From an uncultured Ruminococcus sp. (lineage in GTDB: Bacteria; Bacillota; Clostridia; Oscillospirales; Ruminococcaceae), in contig CACWPL010000029.1 of the NCBI GenBank assembly GCA_902762785.1, positions 1 to 53,342 of the forward strand: a stretch of DNA of 53,342 nucleotides, read 5' to 3'. Shown one piece after another: positions 31,625-40,677 of the stretch (position 1 is its first letter; each line of letters starts with the position of its first letter). Made by a program: the position numbers and the translations under genes. The notes under the pieces were generated by a model. The model was not told the origin of the DNA. It searched no databases and saw only the letters and a program-made list of their open reading frames with translations.

Positions 31625-33477
31625 TTACACCATTGTTGTTCCATTGGGCAAGAGCTCCGATACCCGCCTCTGCTGCTCCTCCGCAACGAGCGTCTGGACA
31701 TACGTCCCGCCCATGACTCGCTCCATCGCTGTCATAAGATCAGCCGCTTCTTTTCGCGCTTGCTCTGCCTCCTGTATTGCCGTCTCCACAGTCTGGTATC
31801 TCGCCTGCGTACTCGCGATCATCGTGTCTACATTCCGATAATTGTCCCGCCGGATCTGCGGATAGCGCCGCAGCATCGCGGCTGCCTGCTCCGGGGAGGA
31901 CTCTGTCGAGCATTTTCCCTCGAATACGACACCGATCGCGTCCTTCAGTCGGAGATCGAATCGCAGTTCCTCCGACAGCTCCTCCAGCGATGCCTTATAT
32001 CCTGCATACCTCTGCTCCGCTGCCACAAGATCTCTGCGGAGCGAATCGAGCGTCGCCCCCTCGTTCACCAAACGATTCAGCCGCAGCAGCTTGTCGAGCT
32101 CTGCATCATTCGTCCATGAAAACGGCTTTTCCGCGACCTTACGGCGCATCGGCAGAGCACCCTTTGCAAATGTCACCGTGTAGAAACGCATCGTTCGCAG
32201 AACTACCGCACGAGGCGTGTCTTGATCGGTCTCTGCTGTGATCTTTGTGACAAGGTCATGCTCAGCTCTCGCCTTTGCACGCAGTCGGTTTTTAAGAGCG
32301 AACTCGCTGTAATGCTCGCCGAGCGATCGGAGACGTATGAAGTTCTCCCCTCGCTTAGGACGCACTGCAAGGTACTTTCCGCGTTTGATCTCATACCCGA
32401 TCTTCGCCATTCGCTGCAAAAGCTCCTCCAGATCCTGCGACTGCATCAGTATCCGATCCACATCGTCCCGGAGCTTCTCCCGGTATGACATGTACGGCGG
32501 TCTGTACTGCTTTTCGATACGCCGTACACGGTCAACAAAACACACTTGCGCCTCAAACCCATTCTCTGTTTCTCGGAACGGGATGCATGCCTCCGTCATT
32601 TTTGTCTGCACGAACGCTTGCTTGTCTGCATCCAAGTAATAGAACGCTCTGTACGGAGAAGACCTCTCTGCTCTCAGCGTTCGATTCTCCGTTTCCAATT
32701 CATGTACATGTTCGTACAAGTACCTGATCTCCTGAGGATCGGGCACCTCCGGGATATGCGCGATACGGTCCTTTTCTTTCTTCGTCTCACAAAGATCCTT
32801 GTACGCCTTTACGCTCATGTGCTTGTGGTGTGCTTGCTTGTCCTCACGCGCAAAGCCATGCCGCCGCAGGATCGCCTCCATAACGTTTCGCTCACGTTCT
32901 TCCCACGCTACGAGCTGATTCGCGCGTCTTCCCTGCGGCACGAAGCCCTGTTCGATGAGTGCCTGTTTCATCGAAACGCCGCACCTCAGACCACGCTGCC
33001 GGGGTCTTGTGTAATACGGAACGAAGTCCAGATGCAGATGCGGAGACGTCTCGTCCAAATGCATCACCGCATTGAACAGATACAGATTCGAGTTTCGCTC
33101 CCAAAAACCGCGGACGTACTCATCGAGCATCTGTTTGGCCATCTCACCGCGCTCGCTCCCACAGGGGGCAGTCTTGCTGTCTCCGAACTGGATGATGATC
33201 TCGTAGACGCCTCTTCGCGGTCGCCGTCCCGGATATGGTCGTAGTAGTTCTCGATTCGGCGGCACTTTTGTTTCTGTCTGGCATTGTACTCTGCGAGAGC
33301 CTCACCGAACAGCGTTTCATATGCATCCTCGATATCCTCCTTGACGTAGGTGACGTTCTGGTACGTCCTTTGCAGATCTACGTTCGGCGCGATAAATTGC
33401 CGGTCGTTATGTGCAAGGTCCGCACCGTGCGGATCACTCGCCTTACCAAGTGTAAAACTGATGCTGAAAGTATCCAT
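31625..33477 (-). pseudogene. MobV/Pre-type plasmid mobilisation relaxase, single frameshift
   Basis: Two overlapping frames make one gene of about 617 residues. The first (from ATG 33477) encodes MDTFSISFTLGK through RIENYYDHIRDGDREE. Near 33205 the homology passes to another frame at VYEIIIQFGDSKTAPCG and runs to 31625. The relaxase motif HLDETSPHLHLDFVP, with its histidine cluster, is in the second part; the long remainder is helical and charged. Such Pre/Mob enzymes nick oriT and start conjugative mobilisation with helper functions. Either the gene is inactivated, or there is a sequencing error; a one-base correction restores the full frame. Confidence 0.8.
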
Positions 33478-33708
33478 TCGTCCTCCCTTTCTTTTCAGAT
33501 CGGTCTCGTATATGCTAGATCTACCTCTAGGAAAACACTAAGGATATGAAGACCCAATATCTGTAATGCACGCCCTCATCGGGCAAGCATGACAGACCAT
33601 TCCGCGACGCTGCATTTTGGGGACAGCCCCTGTAGCTCTGCCGACATCATCTCTGCTCCGCACGACCGGGAAAGCCCCCGGACCCCTTGCATTTTGTCGC
33701 AGTCTATG
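33478..33708. other. Relaxase-replication gene spacer, likely oriT region
   Basis: About 230 bases with no gene. Small inverted repeats are present (GGGGACAGCCCC near 33618, GGGAAAGCCCCC near 33668). For mobilisable elements with MobV relaxases, oriT usually lies just upstream of the relaxase gene, which would be here; I do not recognise the nick-site sequence itself. Confidence 0.4.
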
Positions 33709-33715
33709 CTATACT
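33687..33715 (+). promoter_or_regulatory. Promoter-like sequence facing the 3' end of the replication gene
   Basis: TTGCAT (33687-33692), 17-bp spacer ending TGC, TATACT (33710-33715), on the plus strand. It would produce an RNA antisense to the replication gene. Confidence 0.45.
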
Positions 33716-34812
33716 GGGATAGGGGCATAAAAGCCCTCACTGTTGAGCGGGAATTCTGCGAACGCATTCCAGATCACAGACTTCATATAGCCTTTGACGT
33801 TCTGGACATCGCGTGTCTCCATTGCTTCACAGAACGCACGAACGACCTCCATCGCAAACGCATCCAGTCCACCGCAGGCCAGATGCGGTGCCAGCCGCTG
33901 CACGGCGTCCCGAACATCTGCAGCGGTCACGGATCCCTCACAGTATGTCTGAGCACCTCTGGAGCAGAGCATACCGCACAAGCATTCTGTAAATAACTCG
34001 TATGCTTTCAAGTGGTCATGATCTCGAAGCTCGGTCCGGGCGGGGTCGTGCTTTGTGTAAAAACGATACTCGCACAGCCAATGGACGAGCATTCTGCTCC
34101 TTTTCAGATCTAGTTCCGGGATGCTCCCGCGATCCCGGATCAGCGCAACAAGATATTCTGCGTTTTCCACATCCGCAAGATCGTTTTTCTCGCGCACACG
34201 CCTGTCCGACTGACGGACAGAAGTCTCCGCAGAGATCTTTGTAGTATTCTCTTGTATCGTATTCTCTGTATACCGGTCAGATCCCGACACAGGGTGTGCC
34301 GAGATCTCCGCACCCCTCTGGTGATATTCCGGCACAGGGGCACCGGGATCTGCACATACCTCCGTTGGATCATCGGCGGAGGGGTAGGTCAGTTCACGCA
34401 GCCTGTTCGCGTCGAGATCGAGGAACAGGACGTTGCTGTAGTTCATACCTTTGGCCTCGATCGTGCGGAATACACGCATGACGATGCCCATCTGCTCCAG
34501 AAAGACGATGGCATCCTTGGCCTGTCCGACCGAACATCCGAACTGCTCCGCGATCTGTGCATAGCTGCGCTGGAGGAGATCACCGCTGAACTTCTTGCGG
34601 TAGCCGATCACAGCACCGGTATTCTCGTCCCGGACCTCCGCAGGACGGTACCAATAGACGATATCTGCGAGGATGTTGATGGCCAGCAGATGCGGTTTAG
34701 GGTTTTTGAGTTCCGTCTTGACAAAGACCTTGTACCAGACTTGTGGGATGATATTACCGGTGATCGCCATTTCACGCAGCACATCACAGGCGGGGATGCC
34801 AGTTTGAAACAT
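33709..34812 (-). CDS. Replication-initiator-like protein (DUF6017/RepA type of ICEs and plasmids)
   Basis: 367 residues from ATG 34812 with GGAGGG upstream; the frame is open 58 codons further without a good start. The N-terminal half shows the conserved block of clostridial mobile-element replication proteins: MAITGNIIPQVWYK, LLAINILADIVYWYRPAEVR, FSGDLLQRSYAQIAEQFG and a winged-helix segment VGQAKDAIVFLEQMGIV. The C-terminal part (about 250-360) resembles DUF6017. A variable linker with acidic and polar residues joins them. It is thought to bind the element's replication origin. Location at one end, next to the relaxase, is typical of integrative mobilisable elements. Confidence 0.75.
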   Translation of the reverse strand: MFQTGIPACDVLREMAITGNIIPQVWYKVFVKTELKNPKPHLLAINILADIVYWYRPAEVRDENTGAVIGYRKKFSGDLLQRSYAQIAEQFGCSVGQAKDAIVFLEQMGIVMRVFRTIEAKGMNYSNVLFLDLDANRLRELTYPSADDPTEVCADPGAPVPEYHQRGAEISAHPVSGSDRYTENTIQENTTKISAETSVRQSDRRVREKNDLADVENAEYLVALIRDRGSIPELDLKRSRMLVHWLCEYRFYTKHDPARTELRDHDHLKAYELFTECLCGMLCSRGAQTYCEGSVTAADVRDAVQRLAPHLACGGLDAFAMEVVRAFCEAMETRDVQNVKGYMKSVIWNAFAEFPLNSEGFYAPIPV

Positions 34813-35016
34813 AAAAATTGCCCTCCATTTCAGGTCGTACTGAAACAGAAAGTGCTTGCTCCGCGCCAACATCCGCCAACAAAACATAGGAATAGTACAA
34901 AAGACTATCCGAAACAAATTGGATCGCACGGAGTAATGGCAACGAAAATATACGCAGTTTCGGGGTCTATAAAAACTGGATGGCAATAGAAGAGATCAAC
35001 AAATAAACAGTTAGCT
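34813..35016. other. Right end of element, upstream of the replication gene
   Basis: About 200 bases without a gene; should hold the replication gene promoter and the element's right end. I see no clear iterons or recombinase gene. Confidence 0.5.
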
Positions 35017-35085
35017 GCCTCCTAAGCGGTAGGTCGGGTGTTCGAATCACCTCGGGAACGCTCCCGCCCCTTGGCCATTCGGTCA
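35017..35085 (+). repeat. Right attachment repeat (attR), 3' part of tRNA-Arg
   Basis: 69-bp exact copy of 25153-25221. It lacks the first 30 bases of tRNA-Arg, so it is not a tRNA gene. It includes the terminator hairpin, completed at 35086-35099 with a run of seven T. Confidence 0.92.
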
Positions 35086-35107
35086 AGGGGCGTTTTTTTG
35101 TGCTGTT

Positions 35108-36160
35108 TTATTTCTTTTTGAGGACGGATGCCCTCTGTGTGCAGGGAGACTTCTGTGCAGTCTGACCCATCCGTCGGTCGAGCAGGAGGATCACCGCCAT
35201 CAGCATCAGGCAGACGGACGGCATCGGGTCGCCCGTCACGGACACGGACGGCATGCTCGCCGAAAATGCCGGGACTGTCGGCAAAAAGCCCATCCCTGCG
35301 CGGCAAATGCCCCATGCCCCCGCCGCTGCGAGGATGCGGCATCCCCAGAAGCGGAGCCATGGCATCTCCCCCGCGATCGAGGCCGTTTGCAGGTGGACGC
35401 AGACCCCGCCGAACGCCAGCAGCGCCGCCGCGCCGGGCAGTCCCCCGCCGTCCTCCAGATAGCCGCTCACATTGCTGACCTCCCATATCGCACGCAGGCA
35501 AGCCGTTCCCTGTTCGGTATCGACTGGCAGGACGGCGCATACGGCCGCAACGAGGCCGCTCTCCTCCAGGAGCGCGCCCACCCCCGCGAACGCGACGATC
35601 ATGGCCGTGATCTTGACCATCGCTGCCGCGGCCGCATCGACGGAGCCCGTCAGGGTCCGTGCATCCAGATGGGGCGTCGTGCGTAACAGGCGCTGCCGCG
35701 GGAGACAGTGCCACGCTGCCAGCATCATGACGGCGTTCGGCAAGCTGACGGATAGTATCATCAATGTGACCGCCTGCCATGACATCCCCCGGCACACCGT
35801 CCCCAGCAGGAATCCAGGCCCACACCCGATGCAGATGCCGAGGGATCGGCGTTTTTCCTCGCGCGAGATGTCACCCGCCGCGGCCATCTCTGTGAGCATC
35901 TGCGCTCCGACCGGGTAGCCAGCGAGCTGTGACACCACCAGCACCACCGCGAGACGCCCGCGCACCGTCCTCGAAAGTGACGCGATGAGGCCACTTTTCG
36001 TGCATGCCGCCGCCAGCATCGTGTACAGGAACAGCGCCGGGACCAGGCCGCACAGGCAACGCTCCCCCGCCGCTCGGACCGCCTCCGCGGCAGCGCCGCT
36101 CCACACGCATAGTCCCGCGAGCAGCGCGCCCGCGCCGCCCGCCGCGATCATTCTTCTCAT
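35108..36160 (-). CDS. ylbJ: Sporulation integral membrane protein YlbJ-like
   Basis: 350 residues; I choose ATG 36160, eight bases after AGGGG, over upstream TTG/ATG starts in the same frame. About eight hydrophobic segments and nucleoside-recognition (Gate) features: CLCGLVPALFLYTMLAAACT, QLAGYPVGAQMLTEM, GCGPGFLLGTV, and a second Gate repeat near 220-300. YlbJ is a sigma-E-dependent membrane protein required for spore cortex formation and is usually close to other sporulation genes, as here. The last residues (QRASVLKKK) are encoded in DNA homologous to the tail of attL, showing that the tRNA-Arg-ylbJ junction was the original chromosomal order. Confidence 0.82.
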   Translation of the reverse strand: MRRMIAAGGAGALLAGLCVWSGAAAEAVRAAGERCLCGLVPALFLYTMLAAACTKSGLIASLSRTVRGRLAVVLVVSQLAGYPVGAQMLTEMAAAGDISREEKRRSLGICIGCGPGFLLGTVCRGMSWQAVTLMILSVSLPNAVMMLAAWHCLPRQRLLRTTPHLDARTLTGSVDAAAAAMVKITAMIVAFAGVGALLEESGLVAAVCAVLPVDTEQGTACLRAIWEVSNVSGYLEDGGGLPGAAALLAFGGVCVHLQTASIAGEMPWLRFWGCRILAAAGAWGICRAGMGFLPTVPAFSASMPSVSVTGDPMPSVCLMLMAVILLLDRRMGQTAQKSPCTQRASVLKKK

Positions 36161-36206
36161 CGGCATCACCCCTGTCAAGCTATGCGCCGCTCGCCCCGAT
36201 CATGCA

Positions 36207-36234
36207 CATATCACGCCGCCCCCGCGCATACACT
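36207..36234 (+). promoter_or_regulatory. Candidate sigma-E promoter of yqfC-yqfD
   Basis: CATACACT (36227-36234) matches the sigma-E -10 consensus CATACAnT well, with CATAT (36207-36211) 15 bp before it as the -35 element. The ribosome site GAGGTGATAGC follows directly. In Bacillus yqfCD is in the sigma-E regulon. Confidence 0.55.
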
Positions 36235-36250
36235 GTAGCGAGGTGATAGC

Positions 36251-36490
36251 ATGAACGCGATGATATGGCCATTTTCCGAGCCGACGCTCCATGTCCACGG
36301 CCGGCGGGACGTGCGTGTCGAGGACTGCCGACAGATCCTGGAATACAACGACGTCCTCGTGCGGATGCGGGCAGGACGGCTCGAGGTCGCCGTCTGGGGG
36401 ACGGGACTGCGCGTCCACGATGCCCCCGACGCCGGCGTGCGAATCACGGGTACGATCGCCTCGATCGAGCTGCGGGAGGTGCGGGGATGA
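36251..36490 (+). CDS. yqfC: Sporulation protein YqfC
   Basis: 79 residues, ATG 36251 with GAGGTG. A small beta-rich YabP/YqfC-fold protein: LHVHGRRDVRVEDCRQILEY followed by a short repeat of hydrophobic strands and GTIASIELRE. It is always beside yqfD in clostridia and bacilli and is expressed in the mother cell during sporulation. The stop overlaps the yqfD start by four bases (ATGA), so they are translationally coupled. Confidence 0.88.
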   Translation: MNAMIWPFSEPTLHVHGRRDVRVEDCRQILEYNDVLVRMRAGRLEVAVWGTGLRVHDAPDAGVRITGTIASIELREVRG

Positions 36491-37641
36491 TACGGGAATA
36501 CTGCGATATTTCGGCAAAAGGTGACCATCTCTATCGCTTTGTCGACGCCCTTCGACATAGTCCCATCGTCTGCGGGGAGCAGCGGGTCAAGGGGGATTCG
36601 TTCCGCTGCCGCATCCCCGCCCGCGACCTTGAGGCCTTCCGTGCCCTCGCCGATGCCCATGGGATGCACCTCCATGTCCACCAGAAGCGGACAGTGCTCA
36701 CACGGCTCCGTGCGTATCGTCTCCGAATCGGCCTCCCGGTCGGGATGCTGCTCGCCGTCGCGCTCGTCCTTTGGCAGTCGAACAGCGTCACGACCATCGA
36801 GGTGCAGAAAAATGAGGTCGTCGCCACCGAGACCGTCCTCGCTGTGCTCGAGGAGATGGGCGTCCGCCGTGGGACATGGATCCCCAGCATCGACCGCTAT
36901 CGCTGCGAATGTGCGATCCGGCGCGCCGTACCGGAGACGTGCTGGGTCTGGATCCGTCCGACGGGGAGCCGGCTGATCGTCGAGGTCGCGGAGGAAAAAC
37001 CCCATGTATCGGTGCTTTCCGAACGGATGCCGTGCGACATCGTCTCAAGCCAGGACGCCGTCATCACGGACATCACCGTCGATTTCGGCATGCTCCTGCA
37101 TCTCGTCGGCGACACGGTCCCGCGCGGGGAGACTCTCGTGACCGGCGTCCTTTCCGATGATGCCGGTCACACCCGCCTCCGTCACGCCAAAGCGACCGTC
37201 ACCGGCATCTACACGCGTTCGTTCGAGCTGACCGAATATCTTACGAAAGAAACACGTCAGCGCACCGGCCGCACGGTCTGTCAGCGTTGGCTCCGTGTCC
37301 TCGGGATGGCGCTCCCTCTTTCGTGGGAACGACCTAGCTACGCCATTTCGACTGTCCACGAGGAGGAGGCAGGATTGTCCTTCCTCGGCCGCCCCCTCCC
37401 GCTCTCGATCGTGACGCGCACGACCGAGGAGGTCGCCGTCATGCAGACGACCCGTACCCTTGACGAGCTCCGTGACGCGATCAATTCGGACATCCTCCGC
37501 TTTGAGAAGGACGCCCTCGCGGACGTGACCATCCTCGACCGCGACCTCGTCTACGAGGAAACGCCCGACGCCCTCACCTGCCACCTGACCTATACGGTCG
37601 AGGGCGAGATCGGGGTCGAGCGCGATATTCTCCATGAATAG
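36487..37641 (+). CDS. yqfD: Sporulation protein YqfD
   Basis: 384 residues from ATG 36487; the longer frame upstream lies over yqfC. The N-terminal 80 residues form a small cytoplasmic domain (KGDHLYRFVDALRH, RIPARDLEAFRALADAHG), one membrane helix spans about 80-102 (RIGLPVGMLLAVALVLW), and the rest lies outside with a repeated beta fold (VEVAEEKPHVSVL, GDTVPRGETLVTGV). YqfD proteins, required for efficient sporulation in Bacillus, have this architecture. No other gene of the typical yqfCD-phoH-ybeY order follows; a cellulase convergent with it does. Confidence 0.88.
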   Translation: MIREYCDISAKGDHLYRFVDALRHSPIVCGEQRVKGDSFRCRIPARDLEAFRALADAHGMHLHVHQKRTVLTRLRAYRLRIGLPVGMLLAVALVLWQSNSVTTIEVQKNEVVATETVLAVLEEMGVRRGTWIPSIDRYRCECAIRRAVPETCWVWIRPTGSRLIVEVAEEKPHVSVLSERMPCDIVSSQDAVITDITVDFGMLLHLVGDTVPRGETLVTGVLSDDAGHTRLRHAKATVTGIYTRSFELTEYLTKETRQRTGRTVCQRWLRVLGMALPLSWERPSYAISTVHEEEAGLSFLGRPLPLSIVTRTTEEVAVMQTTRTLDELRDAINSDILRFEKDALADVTILDRDLVYEETPDALTCHLTYTVEGEIGVERDILHE

Positions 37642-37643
37642 AC

Positions 37644-37678
37644 AAAAACGCGGCGCCTGCCAATCAGCAGGCGCCGCG
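37644..37678 (-). terminator. Terminator of the first GH9 gene
   Basis: Perfect 11-bp stem GCGGCGCCTGC (37650-37660) / GCAGGCGCCGC (37667-37677). The T run TTTTT is on the minus-strand side, so it terminates the cellulase; yqfD converges on it from the other side. Confidence 0.85.
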
Positions 37679-37710
37679 GATCTGTTAGGATCTAGTTGGA
37701 GAAGTCGTCC

Positions 37711-40677
37711 TTAGGACTTGACGGGGAGCGTCACGAGCTTAACGACGTTCTTCAGGATGTTCAGAGCATCGGTGGTGTCGATCGCGTTGTTGATGTCAAC
37801 ATCCGCGTTGATCTTGCCCTGCGCAGAGAGGGTCAGGGAGCCGAGGATCGCCTTGTTGATCGCGATAACATCCATGATGTCTACATCGCCGTCAACATCG
37901 CAGTCACCGTACAGAACGTCGCCAGTAGGCGGATCGGTCTGGGTCTGGCCGGACGGATCCGGTGCCTCATCCTCAACGAAGGAGGATACCCATACCAGAG
38001 GTGCGTTCCAGTTGATGGTGATCTCGTTTACGGACCATGCATCTACCTGGTCATAGTAGCACTTCATCGGAGCCAGCTCGCCGATCTTGTAACCAGCGCC
38101 CTGGATCATCGGGTCGTTCATGTCGGAGTTCGGACCACCAGAGAGGCAGCCATCCGGTGCAGACGGCCAATCCGGCTTCATCTGCTTGCACCAGTATCTG
38201 TGGTGCGGGTGCTCGGTGGTGGAGGTACCGTAACCAGTTACATAGGAGTTCTCGATGACGTTCTTACCGAGGATGTAGTCCATCGCGGAGGTAACGCCGG
38301 AGAGGTACTTCAGGTCGCCGGTCAGGTCGTAAGCCATACCAAGGATCATCGCGTTGTTGATGACCATGGAGTTGGAGCCCCACTCATAACCGCCGGTCAG
38401 CGTGATGCTGCGCTCGGAGGACTCGTCGCCGACGATGTCGGTAACGGTGGTGTCATAGGTGTGGCCCGGGTAAGGCGTGCTGTAGGCGGACTTCGCCTCC
38501 TGCTTCAGATAGAAGTCACCAGCCTCCTGGAAGGACTGCTCAACGGTCTTGAACTCGGACTCAGAGATGAGATCCTTGTGCAGGGCCAGGGTCGCAGTAC
38601 CCAGGGATGCCAGAGTACCCCAAGTGAAGGACGTGGGAGAACCCTTGTTCTCGCCGCCGACGAGGTTCGTGGTAACGGTGAAGGCCTCAGGATATGCCTT
38701 CAGGTCCTCATAGTAGGACTTGTCACCGGTGGTAACGTACAGCTCGCAAGCTGCCCAGTAGAACTCGTCAGTTACCTGCGTATCACCGTAGGGGCCACCG
38801 CCCTTGTTCTGATCCAGAGGAGCGAACAGGTCGTTGGAGGTCGCATCGGAAGCAGCCTTGTAGATGCCGCCGTACTGGGATACATACTTCTCCTTCGCAG
38901 CCTTGTAGGAAGCCTCAGCCTGCTTGATGTAAGCATCCGCAGAGCTGTCGCCGGCATCCTTCAGCAGACGGCCGAGCTGTGCCAGAGCGGCAGCAGAGTT
39001 CAGGGTCGCAGCGTAGGTAACGGGCTTCACGATACGAGTCGGGAAGATTACGGTCTGCTCCTTCTCGTCCTTGGACTCGTCATACGGCATTACGCCGAGC
39101 GCGGTCCACTTGTAGTCGTGGATCTTGTGGTATACGAAGTTGTCGGAGCGGGTCATCTTTACGAAGAAGTCAGCCTCCCACTTCAGCTCGTCGAGGATGT
39201 CAGGCGTATTGTTGCCGGACTCAGGGATGTTGATGAAGTCAGCGCCGACTGCGAACTTCTCCGGGTTGCGCTCGTAGGCGTTGGCCAGCGTCCACATGGA
39301 AACACCGCCGTTTACAACGTACTTACCGTAGTCACCGGCATCGTACCAACCGCCGGTCACGTCAACAGTGCCGTTGGACGCGTAGCGGGAAGCGATCTCG
39401 CTGTTGGCCTTCTCGGTGTAGAGCGGTACCCACTCATCGGTGATGTAAGCCTTGTCCGGATCGTGACCAGCCTTACGAGCCAGTGCAGACTTGGACTCAT
39501 TCTTACCGCCGTTCTGGATGTACTTGTCCTCGATGGCGATACCGGAGCGGTTCAGATAGTAGTAGTTCAGGGAGTCACGGAGCATGTTGCCGTAGATGTC
39601 CTTGCCGATGGTGAACTTCACGGACTTGCCGCCAGCAGTCAGAGTGTACTCGCCCTCCTTGGTCAGCTTGGAGAAGTCGATCACCTGGCAATACTCCCAA
39701 GCGCCCTCATCATAAATGGTAGCGCTGGCAGTGCCGCTCATGCTCTCCGGGCCGGTGATCTCGAAGGATACAGGGGCAGCGCCCTCGTCTACAACGAGAG
39801 TCGCGGTCTTGGTCAGAGCCGGGAAGTAACCGAGCTGGTTCACTACGAGGCCGACCTTCTCGGGCTTCTCCTCGGGTACAAAGTTGTGGTCATCGGCATC
39901 CATATCAACGAGGGCGAGGTTATCGAACTTGACGATGGTGCCCTGCGGGAAGCAAGGAGACGGGGTGTACTCACCGTCACCACCGAAGTGGAAGGTCCAC
40001 TCAACAGTGCCCTGGCCGTCCGGATGGTTGGTGATGTTGTTCATGAAGGTCTTGTCGATGTAGAACTCCCAAGCATAGGTCGTCCAGGTCTTCGCCGGGA
40101 TCTCCTCCTGCTTCCACTTGTCCCAGCCCTCATAGTACTTTACGTCCCAGTTGTTCTGGTCGGTGGTGGTCTCGGAGCCGGACTGCGTCGGTGCAGCCTT
40201 CAGGGCAGTTACGAGCTCATCGAGGCTCATGCCCTTCTTGTACTCCATCTTCAGCTTGTTACCGTTATTGTGCCAGTACTCAGCATCATCGTTGGTGATG
40301 TCGCCCAGCTTTGCGTAGGCATGGCCGGCGTTGGTCGCATAGATGGAGTAGGTCAGACGATACTTGCGGCCGTACTCGATAGACAGACCTCTGTGACGGA
40401 ACTGGCAGTCCCATCTGTCGTCACCGCCGTTGGAAGCACCACCGGGGTTCTTGATGAGGATGGAGTACACACCATCGTTGATGTTGAACGCCATCGAGCC
40501 GGTGCCGTTCTCGCAGACATGCCACGGCAGACCTGCACCCTGCTCGAAGGTGCCCTCGCCGAGCATCATCCCTGCCGATGCGGTGATCGCAGAGATAGAA
40601 GCAGCGGAAGCGGAAACTGCCATAGCGAGTGCGGCAGCGCCGGCGCCGAGCTTCTTCATGAAGTTGTTCTTGCGCAT
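37711..40677 (-). CDS. Cellulosomal GH9 endoglucanase/cellobiohydrolase with CBM4-like module and dockerin
   Basis: 988 residues, ATG 40677 with GGGAGGG. Modules in order: Sec signal peptide (1-35), CBM4/9-like sandwich (about 38-270), Ig-like CelD_N domain (about 275-365), GH9 (alpha/alpha)6 catalytic domain (about 375-905), type I dockerin (about 919-988). Catalytic elements: GGWYDAGDYGKY with the Asp pair near 446, the EHPHHRYW substrate loop, and VNEITINWNAPL with the likely acid Glu near 884. Dockerin repeats are DCDVDGDVDIMDVIAINKAI and DVDINNAIDTTDALNILK. It should be secreted and bind a cohesin scaffoldin. Codon use is slightly less GC-biased than neighbours. Confidence 0.95.
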   Translation of the reverse strand: MRKNNFMKKLGAGAAALAMAVSASAASISAITASAGMMLGEGTFEQGAGLPWHVCENGTGSMAFNINDGVYSILIKNPGGASNGGDDRWDCQFRHRGLSIEYGRKYRLTYSIYATNAGHAYAKLGDITNDDAEYWHNNGNKLKMEYKKGMSLDELVTALKAAPTQSGSETTTDQNNWDVKYYEGWDKWKQEEIPAKTWTTYAWEFYIDKTFMNNITNHPDGQGTVEWTFHFGGDGEYTPSPCFPQGTIVKFDNLALVDMDADDHNFVPEEKPEKVGLVVNQLGYFPALTKTATLVVDEGAAPVSFEITGPESMSGTASATIYDEGAWEYCQVIDFSKLTKEGEYTLTAGGKSVKFTIGKDIYGNMLRDSLNYYYLNRSGIAIEDKYIQNGGKNESKSALARKAGHDPDKAYITDEWVPLYTEKANSEIASRYASNGTVDVTGGWYDAGDYGKYVVNGGVSMWTLANAYERNPEKFAVGADFINIPESGNNTPDILDELKWEADFFVKMTRSDNFVYHKIHDYKWTALGVMPYDESKDEKEQTVIFPTRIVKPVTYAATLNSAAALAQLGRLLKDAGDSSADAYIKQAEASYKAAKEKYVSQYGGIYKAASDATSNDLFAPLDQNKGGGPYGDTQVTDEFYWAACELYVTTGDKSYYEDLKAYPEAFTVTTNLVGGENKGSPTSFTWGTLASLGTATLALHKDLISESEFKTVEQSFQEAGDFYLKQEAKSAYSTPYPGHTYDTTVTDIVGDESSERSITLTGGYEWGSNSMVINNAMILGMAYDLTGDLKYLSGVTSAMDYILGKNVIENSYVTGYGTSTTEHPHHRYWCKQMKPDWPSAPDGCLSGGPNSDMNDPMIQGAGYKIGELAPMKCYYDQVDAWSVNEITINWNAPLVWVSSFVEDEAPDPSGQTQTDPPTGDVLYGDCDVDGDVDIMDVIAINKAILGSLTLSAQGKINADVDINNAIDTTDALNILKNVVKLVTLPVKS

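Larger units (their letters stand above)
25222..35016. mobile_element. Integrated mobilisable element at tRNA-Arg (about 9.8 kb), no integrase seen
   Basis: Region between the two 69-bp tRNA-Arg repeats. It carries plasmid/ICE-type functions: a DUF6017-like replication protein (33709-34812) and a MobV-type relaxase (31625-33477, frameshifted). Cargo follows: an ATPase/TOPRIM remnant, ECF sigma and anti-sigma factors, a small membrane protein and a large lipoprotein. Genes all run leftward apart from one decayed fragment. Composition is mosaic: AT-rich from 27.5 to 30.0 kb, GC-richer elsewhere. I find no tyrosine or serine recombinase, so it is either decayed or moved by a recombinase in trans. 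Confidence 0.8.

Noticed and set aside
35017-35085. Second tRNA-Arg gene
   Set aside because: It lacks the 5' acceptor and D arm; only the 3' part is duplicated by integration.
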